From: Prevotella falsenii DSM 22864 = JCM 15124
GTDB taxonomy: Bacteria; Bacteroidota; Bacteroidia; Bacteroidales; Bacteroidaceae
Reading direction: 5' to 3'
DNA: 51,825 nt
Assembly (NCBI RefSeq): GCF_000613945.1
Contig: NZ_BAJY01000019.1
Coordinates: 1-51,825, forward strand
In this document: one piece after another, positions 46,014 to 51,825 of the stretch
How the letters are laid out: every line of letters starts with the position of its first letter
Numbering within the stretch: the stretch's first letter is position 1
Program-made: the position numbers and the translations under genes
The notes under the pieces: generated by a model
Databases searched by the model: none
What the model saw: only the letters and a program-made list of their open reading frames with translations
What the model was told of the DNA's origin: nothing

Positions 46014-47196
46014 AGCTTTCACAATTTAAATTCAACTTGCCCAACGAGCAGGTAGCTTTGTATCCACATTCGTCAGAACGTGTGCTAAACCGTGCCGACG
46101 GAACAAGTCAAGTATTCAAAGTAACTCGCAGAGACGAAGCCCGTTTGATGGTTGTACATAAGAAATCGGGAACGATTGATATGTATAACAACAAGAAAAT
46201 AAAGGGTGAACCTACGGAAGAAGACTATATCCGCTTTAAAGATGTAGTGAATTATTTTGATGAAGGCGACACCTTTATATTCAACGACACAAAGGTTTTC
46301 CCCGCTCGTCTTTATGGTACGAAAGAAAAGACCGATGCTAAAATCGAGGTGTTCTTGTTGCGAGAGCTGAACCAAGAAATGCGTTTGTGGGACGTTTGGT
46401 AGAGCCGGCTCGCAAAATACGTATCGGCAACAAACTCTTCTTCGACGAATCGGGGTCTATGGTTGCCGAAGTGATTGACAATACAACATCGCGTGGACGT
46501 ACACTTCGTTTTCTTTACGATTGTCCGCACGAAGAATTCAAGCGCGAACTCTATGCTTTGGGCGAAGCACCGCTGCCTCGCTACATCATAGACAACCGTC
46601 CGAAAGCTGCCGGCGAGGACTTTGCACATGCCGATGCCGACGATTTGGAGAACTTCCAAACAGTGTTTGCAAAGCACGAAGGGGCTGTTACTGCGCCCGG
46701 AACAAACCTCCACTTCTCGGAACATCTGATGAAGATAATGGAAATTAAAGGCATTCAGTCGGCTTATATCACCTTGCATTGCGGCTTGGGCACTTTCCAC
46801 GACATTGAAGTAGAGGACCTTACGAAGCACAAAATGGACTCTGAAGAGATGCATATCTCCGCCGAAGCATGTAAGATAGTGAACAATACCAAACTCGCCG
46901 GACATCGTGTGTGTGCCGTTGGAGCAAGTGTTGTAAAGGCAACGGAAACTGCTGTGGGCACAGACGGAATGTTAAAGGAGTACGATGGTTGGACAAACAA
47001 GTTCATTTTCCCACCTTACGACTTCGGTTTGGCAGACTCTATGCTCGTTAATTTCTATCACCCGTATTCCACTTTGTTGATGGAAACAGCGGCATTTGGC
47101 GGCTACGACCTTATTATGGAGGCTTACGACAAGGCTGTTAAGGCAGGTTATAAGTTCGGTTGTTTCGGCGACGCACTGCTCATCTTGAACGATTAA
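46010..47196 (+). CDS. queA: S-adenosylmethionine:tRNA ribosyltransferase-isomerase QueA, frameshifted
   Basis: Transfers and isomerises the ribosyl part of SAM to 7-aminomethyl-7-deazaguanine in tRNA, giving epoxyqueuosine. About 395 residues after repair. It starts [19 protein letters not shown] and has [16 protein letters not shown]-like [16 protein letters not shown] and [19 protein letters not shown] motifs. The first frame stops at 46400-46402 after MRLWDVW; adding one T in GACGTTTGGTAG gives [16 protein letters not shown] and continues to 47196. The break is in a T run. If real, it would remove the last conserved steps of queuosine synthesis, so a sequence error is likely. It overlaps truB by 4 bp. 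Confidence 0.92.
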
Positions 47197-47232
47197 TTCC
47201 GCATTTATCGGATTTTGAACAGACAAACATAG

Positions 47233-47643
47233 ATGCAGCACACTGTTTATCTTGGGTTAGGCTCTAACCTTGGCAACCGTAAGGCAATCTTAAACGAAGC
47301 TATCTCCCTTATTCAGAACAGGGTAGGGGAGGTGGTTCGACAATCGTCGTTCCTCGAAACCGAACCTTGGGGGTTTGAAAGTCCCAACAATTTCCTCAAT
47401 GCCTGCCTATGTGTAAGTACCCGGCATGCCCCACACCGTCTGTTAGAAACCACGCAAGCCATTGAAAAAGAAATGGGGCGTGCCCATAAAACCGTTAATC
47501 GGCAGTATCAAGACCGTATCATAGACATTGATATTCTGATGATTGACGACCTTAAAATCAATGAACCGGATCTCAAAGTGCCACACCCTTTAATGGAAGA
47601 ACGCGACTTCGTAATGGTGCCTTTAAAAGAAATTATGCCGTAA
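47233..47643 (+). CDS. folK: 2-amino-4-hydroxy-6-hydroxymethyldihydropteridine diphosphokinase
   Basis: Folate-pathway kinase that activates the pterin before DHPS. It is 136 residues long, slightly short for the family. Motifs are YLGLGSNLGNRKAIL, FLNACLCVSTRHAPHRLL, EKEMGR and RIIDIDILMIDD, then KVPHPLMEERDFVMVPL. It is the last gene of the ftsX run and follows queA by 36 bp. Confidence 0.93.
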   Translation: MQHTVYLGLGSNLGNRKAILNEAISLIQNRVGEVVRQSSFLETEPWGFESPNNFLNACLCVSTRHAPHRLLETTQAIEKEMGRAHKTVNRQYQDRIIDIDILMIDDLKINEPDLKVPHPLMEERDFVMVPLKEIMP

Positions 47644-47669
47644 ACAATTATTTCTTTTCACATTAATAT

Positions 47670-47961
47670 AATGTGAGTTCGGCATAAGAGAGCAGGTTAA
47701 GCAAGCTATCTCACAGATGTTTTCTAAGCAAGTTCTCTAATGAAACAGTGAGCGTTCTTTTGTTTAACTTTGTAAAGATAATTCTCTTAAAAAGTGATAA
47801 CTGCGCTTTGGCATTGCGAAACCGTAGGTTTTGCAATGTAAAACCTACGCTTTTACCGTGCAAAACAGCCGCTTTTACAAGCCAAAACAATAGGTTTTGT
47901 AATATGTTGATAACAAGCAAATTAGTCAATAGATATGCTTTTAAAGAATGTTTACATTTTT
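47670..47961 (-). mobile_element. one-ended MITE-like fragment with array copy 8
   Basis: Reverse-oriented partial copy. It starts with a full inverted end (AATGTGAGTTCGGCATAAG, 47670-47688), runs through the right half and the core array, and loses similarity near 47961 without a second end. Array units start at 47818 (CCGTAGG, first base G), 47840 (CCTACGC), 47862 (CAGCCGC) and 47884 (CAATAGG), all 22 bp apart. Confidence 0.82.
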
Positions 47962-48160
47962 GTTGTCTGTTTTCTCTCTATAAAACGAGGAATAGAGAGG
48001 CAAAAATGTGAGACTATAAAGGGTATTTATCGTTCCTTTAACAACTTTGCAACAAATTTTATAGCTTACAAACTATTGCTCAAGAAACCGTTTATGAACA
48101 TTGAAACCATTGTCGAAAGCAGGCTCATTGCACAGGGAATATATCGGATTCATGCTATGT

Positions 48161-48190
48161 AGAGTTTGAAAAATCGAACTCTTTATCTTG
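48161..48190 (+). terminator. possible terminator hairpin before the BspA-like gene
   Basis: Stem AGAGTTTGA (48161-48169) with TCGAACTCT (48174-48182), then TTATCTTG. No gene ends close by, so its purpose is unclear; it may insulate the BspA-like gene. The region 47962-48267 otherwise holds only a doubtful 75-codon frame. Confidence 0.4.
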
Positions 48191-48267
48191 TTTTTATAAA
48201 ATATAGCCCCCATTTAAAGCATATTTGTGTGTTAAATAAGCGAATATTAAAGTTAATAAATGCTAAT

Positions 48268-48299
48268 GGGGGGGGTAAAAATAAATAGTATTACCTTTG
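48268..48299 (+). promoter_or_regulatory. promoter with G8 tract for the BspA-like gene
   Basis: A run of eight G (48268-48275) stands where the -33 box would be, and TACCTTTG (48292-48299) is a good -7 box. The predicted leader is about 80 nt. Change in the G-tract length would alter the -33 region spacing. Confidence 0.45.
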
Positions 48300-48383
48300 C
48301 AAAAAAATTAAAGGCGATGGCTCGTTTTGATATTTTACTTACTAAACTATATTTTGAATAAGATATACAAAAACAATTTATAT

Positions 48384-50339
48384 ATGAAGAAAATTTTATT
48401 TTTATGTATTAGCTTGCTAATACTTGGTAATGCTAAGGCAGAGCTTAAGCATTCTACAGCTGCCGATGGCACTGTTACACTTACATTACAGCGAACAGGA
48501 GATTTAAAAGATGGCTACAATGGATTACCGGAAACAGTTAAAAATGCTACCAAAATGGTGGTTGTTACGCAGAATGGAGCACAGATAAGTTCTGAAGATG
48601 CGTATTTCTTGTTTGGTAGTTGGAATTACCAAAATCAATTTCCTAACATTCTAAAACTTGATTTGGAAAATGCTAAATTAATGAATGATGCTGATTTGCA
48701 ATGGTTGGGAATGATGTCAAAGTTAGAATATCTTACTTTTCCAAAGACTACAAAAGAAGTACCTACTCAATGTTTGGTTAGTAAACGAAATAATTGTATC
48801 AAAGAAGTTATTTTCCCTGATAACTTAGAAAATCCTGATGAAGTTGTGAATATAGGGGTTCAAGCATTTCAACAATCAAAGACATTAGAAAAGATAATCT
48901 TTAAAAAAGGTGTTGGCACAATAGGTCTTCAATGCTTTGCACAATGTACAGCTTTAAAATATGTAGAGTTTTATAATGGAACAAAAACCATAGATGCACA
49001 GGCATTTAAAGATTGTGCTAAGTTGGAAGATATAGTATTACCCGAAGGATTGGAAGAAATTAGAAAAGGTGCTTTTCATGGTTCGGCAATAAAGACTATC
49101 CGTTTGCCCAATTCACTTAGATATATTCGCGAACAAGCATTTGGGTTATGTTATGAATTAAAAACAATAACAATTCCTGCTAATGTTGAACTTATAGAGA
49201 GAACAGCTTTCCAACAGAATTACAATCTTTCAGATGTATATGTTCTTGGTACAGAAACAAAATGTGCCGAGCAAGGATTTGAGCCTGTTAATACTCAGTC
49301 GTACACGTACAATGGTGTAGGAGCAGGAGAAAAAGTAACAAGAAAAGATTACCACCCTCACGATGAAACGAAAATGAAAACACGTACTGTATTTCATTAT
49401 CCAAAAGATGCTTATGAGAAATATGTGAATGAAGATGCAAGAACATTAGGAACTTCTTCTAATACTCGAGCATACACGACAGGCGAATATGGACACAAAT
49501 GGGCAAAGACGGAAGACGGACGATACAACAATGGTAATAATTCAAATACCTATCCTGACTATAAAGGTTGGCAAGACTTCATGCTTATTGGTGGCGAAGT
49601 AAAAGACAATACTTGGGAAGATACGAAAGGCGATAAGTGGTACACGATGTGTTTTCCATTCGATATGACACGCGAGCAATTGGAAAGTGCATACGGTGCT
49701 ACTGTCGAAGTTGTTGAATTCTCTGGTGTTAAAGTAACCAAAGACGAAAAGAACAATAAGACCATCAAGTTGGAATTTAAGAAAGTAGTAGAAGGAAATA
49801 CAGAAGCGCATCATCCTTATATGATTCACCCGGGATTTCATACGGGCGATAGAAAAGGCGTGCTGTGCACTATTACAGGTGTCGATATAAAGAAAGCAAA
49901 AGAAAATGAAAAGGAAAACTTGCTGAAGAAAGTTTCTATCGAAGCCGACGGCGTTACTTATACGTTTGTAGGTAACTACGACGATAATAAGCAATTGGCA
50001 GAACACTCTTATTATTATTACTCCGGCGACGATGAAAGCAATTATAAAAACAATTTCTATAAAACGAAAACAACTGCCGGAACTAAATGGTCTAAATATG
50101 CTGCCTGCATTCTTCTTAACAAAGACGATGGGGTAAGGGCTAAAGTTGCTATAGAATATGCTGACGACAAAGCAGATTCTCCTACGGAAATAGGTGCAAT
50201 ATCAGTAGCTGCAGGTGTGCATAAAGTCAATAAGGTATATAATATTAACGGTCAGTTGATAAATGCCAACGCTCAAAATATGGATAAACTTCCTAAGGGT
50301 ATCTATATTATCGATGGTAAGAAATTTGTAAAACAATAA
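48384..50339 (+). CDS. BspA-like LRR surface protein with short C-terminal sorting-type tail
   Basis: Secreted protein of 651 residues from the Met at 48384 (MKKILFLCISLLILGNAKA); the longer frame adds 19 residues ahead of the signal peptide. LRR_5/BspA repeats cover about residues 120-300 (ALKYVEFYNGTKTIDAQAFKDC; LEEIRKGAFHGSAIKTIRLPNSL). A non-repetitive middle with many Lys, Tyr and Trp follows (about 310-600). The end KVYNINGQLINANAQ ... PKGIYIIDGKKFVKQ resembles a T9SS type A tail. The first 1 kb is clearly more AT-rich than the neighbouring housekeeping genes, as for a fast-evolving or transferred surface gene. The 62-residue gene follows after 22 bp. Confidence 0.83.
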   Translation: MKKILFLCISLLILGNAKAELKHSTAADGTVTLTLQRTGDLKDGYNGLPETVKNATKMVVVTQNGAQISSEDAYFLFGSWNYQNQFPNILKLDLENAKLMNDADLQWLGMMSKLEYLTFPKTTKEVPTQCLVSKRNNCIKEVIFPDNLENPDEVVNIGVQAFQQSKTLEKIIFKKGVGTIGLQCFAQCTALKYVEFYNGTKTIDAQAFKDCAKLEDIVLPEGLEEIRKGAFHGSAIKTIRLPNSLRYIREQAFGLCYELKTITIPANVELIERTAFQQNYNLSDVYVLGTETKCAEQGFEPVNTQSYTYNGVGAGEKVTRKDYHPHDETKMKTRTVFHYPKDAYEKYVNEDARTLGTSSNTRAYTTGEYGHKWAKTEDGRYNNGNNSNTYPDYKGWQDFMLIGGEVKDNTWEDTKGDKWYTMCFPFDMTREQLESAYGATVEVVEFSGVKVTKDEKNNKTIKLEFKKVVEGNTEAHHPYMIHPGFHTGDRKGVLCTITGVDIKKAKENEKENLLKKVSIEADGVTYTFVGNYDDNKQLAEHSYYYYSGDDESNYKNNFYKTKTTAGTKWSKYAACILLNKDDGVRAKVAIEYADDKADSPTEIGAISVAAGVHKVNKVYNINGQLINANAQNMDKLPKGIYIIDGKKFVKQ

Positions 50340-50361
50340 ATAATTAAGCTTTTTATTTAAC

Positions 50362-50550
50362 ATGAAGAAAAGTTATATTGCTCCGCAGATAAGTATTATA
50401 AATGTGGAAAATGAATACATTCTTGCCGGTAGCGGTACAAAAGCCGGTGCAAGTATCGGTGGAGAAGGAAGTCCAAATGAACAAAATCAAGATGAAATTC
50501 ATGAGGGCGGTCCCGGTATAGCAGGTGCTAAATGGACTGAATTTGATTAA
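50362..50550 (+). CDS. 62-residue peptide of the 'MKKxYIAP' type, function unknown
   Basis: Small protein starting MKKSYIAPQISIINVENEY, then ILAGSG and a Gly/Glu/Gln-rich second half (GGEGSPNEQNQDEIHEGG) ending GAKWTEFD. I have seen similar short Prevotella and Bacteroides proteins with a KKxYIAP start and a hydrophobic-AGS step, but I know of no function. The ILAGSG step resembles the end of a leader that is cut off, though no protease or transporter is nearby. It lacks a classical signal peptide. It is co-transcribed with the BspA-like gene (22-bp gap) and followed by a terminator. Confidence 0.75.
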   Translation: MKKSYIAPQISIINVENEYILAGSGTKAGASIGGEGSPNEQNQDEIHEGGPGIAGAKWTEFD

Positions 50551-50575
50551 TCGAATTGATAATAATCATAATAGG

Positions 50576-50612
50576 AAAGCGATGCAGGTTATTACCTTGC
50601 ATCGCTTTTTCT
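50576..50612 (+). terminator. terminator after the small peptide gene
   Basis: Stem AAAGCGATGCA (50576-50586) with TGCATCGCTTT (50598-50608), extended inward by partial pairing, and followed by T residues. Confidence 0.85.
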
Positions 50613-50637
50613 GTAGATATTTAACCTTATATAATTC

Positions 50638-50674
50638 AAAAAGGTATGTCGAAAAAACGACATACCCTTTTGAA
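50638..50674. terminator. second hairpin in the convergent gap
   Basis: GGTATGTCG (50643-50651) and CGACATACC (50658-50666) form a 9-bp stem around six A, flanked by AAAA and TTTT, so it may act in both directions. Confidence 0.55.
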
Positions 50675-50877
50675 ATTTAATCTGTATAGTCTTGTTGCTT
50701 ACTTCTTTTCGCAACCACAGTCGCCTTTGTGGTGGTGTTCAGCGAAAGCGTAGCGGGCTACGGCGAGATGGAATGGCGGCACAGATGTCGGCAAACGGAC
50801 GAAAGCAGTAAGGAAGCATGACGGTAATAACAAATCTAAGCAAATGCGTCCTAATGCTCGATAGGGGTTAATATAAT

Positions 50878-50900
50878 AAGGTTTGCAAAAGCGAACCTTA
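50878..50900 (-). terminator. hairpin after the WG-repeat gene
   Basis: AAGGTTTGC and GCGAACCTT form a 9-bp stem with one G-T pair and a 4-nt loop, a dozen bases past the minus-strand stop at 50913. Between 50699 and 50877 there is only an ATG-less open frame with a Cys/His-rich end. Confidence 0.6.
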
Positions 50901-50912
50901 TTTGTTATTTAC

Positions 50913-51825
50913 CTATTGTTCCTTTTTTATTTCCTTCAAGTTGCAGTCTAATTCAGGATTGTTTCTGCTTATGTCCATAATTTGGAAAGAATCGCTGTAA
51001 GCAATAATAGGGTGGGGAATCATACCATAGATGATTTCGTTCTTTAAATTGATGATACCATATTGATTATCTTTCTTTACTACAAACTTATTACCGCACG
51101 AAGGGTACAGCGGTTCGTCGTATATGCATGGAATAAACACTTTGTCGTTTTTATCAACAATACCATATTTTCCATTCAGACTTACTGTAAAAAGACTGTC
51201 TTTGGTCGATTCTGAAATATCTTCGTATTTAAAAGGAAAGACCAACTCGAGCGTTACCTTATTTAAAAAGGCTGCTTTTCCACCTTTTTTAATTAAGGCA
51301 TACGGACCGCTTGATTCTCTTATATAGTCGAAATGCAGCGATTGAAAAATGCTTTTGTCTTTCAGTGAGTAAAGCATATACCCCTCTTCGTCTTCCAAAG
51401 CAATATGGTCGCGTATGTAAATGTTGGCAAACGATTTGTATTTAAGTGGGACTAAAACCTCATTTGAAAGACTTATTATTCCATAGAGCGAGTTTTGTTG
51501 CACAACAAGATAGTCGGTTCTGCCGCTCGATATATTGTAGTATGGAGCCATACTTTCGTATTGTGGTTTTATCTGTACATTGCCCTCATTGTCTAACAAG
51601 CCGGTTTTTCCGTCCTTATCTTCAAATATAAAATAATTTAATCTCTTCGATTCACCGTTTTGTTTTATCCAATTGGTTATCTTGTCTTTTATTGTAATGC
51701 CTTTTATCAGTGTCTGTTTGTGTTTCATCAGATAGTCTTTTTCGTTACCTCTTATAAAGATTTGGTGTTGGTCGGCATACTTTACTTCGTCGTATTCCGG
51801 CTTTATCAGACATTCGCCTTTAGCA
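50913..51825 (-). CDS. WG-repeat protein, 5' end outside the window
   Basis: The frame is open through the window edge, so the Met at 51728 is probably internal; the residues before it (AKGECLIKPEYDEVKYADQ) carry the same repeat pattern. About seven WG/KWG-type repeats are visible, each like DKDGKTGLLDNEGNVQIKPQYE, NSLYGIISLSNEVLVPLKYK, LNGKYGIVDKNDKVFIPCIYDE and DNQYGIINLKNEIIYG. Such beta-rich repeats occur in secreted or surface proteins, but no role can be assigned. It converges on the small-peptide gene. Confidence 0.82.
   Translation of the reverse strand, partial: AKGECLIKPEYDEVKYADQHQIFIRGNEKDYLMKHKQTLIKGITIKDKITNWIKQNGESKRLNYFIFEDKDGKTGLLDNEGNVQIKPQYESMAPYYNISSGRTDYLVVQQNSLYGIISLSNEVLVPLKYKSFANIYIRDHIALEDEEGYMLYSLKDKSIFQSLHFDYIRESSGPYALIKKGGKAAFLNKVTLELVFPFKYEDISESTKDSLFTVSLNGKYGIVDKNDKVFIPCIYDEPLYPSCGNKFVVKKDNQYGIINLKNEIIYGMIPHPIIAYSDSFQIMDISRNNPELDCNLKEIKKEQ

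Noticed and set aside
47935..48162. A 75-codon plus-strand frame before the BspA-like gene
   Set aside because: It starts inside the MITE-like fragment, has no recognisable motif, and its composition looks non-coding.

Overview
The window looks like a chromosomal segment of a Prevotella-type oral or gut Bacteroidota, perhaps close to the P. intermedia group. This is inferred from gene content, not from any search. The signs are type IX secretion (T9SS) regulators, leucine-rich-repeat (LRR) surface proteins with T9SS sorting tails, TANNTTTG-type -7 promoter boxes with TTTG -33 boxes, no Shine-Dalgarno sequences, and Bacteroidota gene orders such as ftsX-DUF3098-uppP-truB-queA-folK and dnaE-trxA.

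Layout. 0.2-6 kb: a membrane-tethered TPR/HTH regulator (-) diverges from two LRR surface-protein genes (+). 6.6-13.5 kb: dsbD, rsmI plus a coiled-coil lipoprotein, tadA (-), and yraN-birA-pyrH. 13.7-21.1 kb: a minus-strand operon aroA, small membrane protein, porW, porX, tsaE, which carries T9SS core and regulatory parts. 21.3 kb: tRNA-Pro(GGG). 21.8-23.9 kb: a third LRR/T9SS cargo gene (-). 24.8-30.8 kb: psd-pssA-DUF4834 (-) diverging from dnaE and trxA. 31.3-38.2 kb: an RND efflux operon with an lpxA-type gene at its end. 38.5-42.9 kb: cca and an outer-membrane beta-barrel receptor. 43.3-47.6 kb: the ftsX to folK cell-envelope and tRNA-modification run. 48.4-50.5 kb: a BspA-like LRR protein plus a 62-residue peptide gene. 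50.9 kb to the end: a WG-repeat protein cut by the window edge.

The most unusual content is between genes. Eight intergenic arrays consist of 15-bp units of the form AAAA-N7-TTTT, separated by 7-nt spacers at an exact 22-bp period. The seven inner bases come from a small shared set, and the unit at one end is invariant. Two arrays sit inside MITE-like elements of 545 and 634 bp with 19-bp inverted ends, and a third sits in a one-ended fragment of the same element. A separate locus has three copies of the palindrome AATATGACGTCATAT, also at exactly 22 bp. I know of no described function for these arrays.

Seven genes are interrupted by eight frameshifts (TPR regulator, BspA-like, porX, aroA, LRR twice, DUF3098, queA). 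Each is repaired by adding one base, nearly always inside a run of identical bases. This pattern suggests consensus deletion errors in the sequence more than true gene decay, because aroA, porX and queA are housekeeping or core genes. I therefore annotate these as full-span genes with the break noted.
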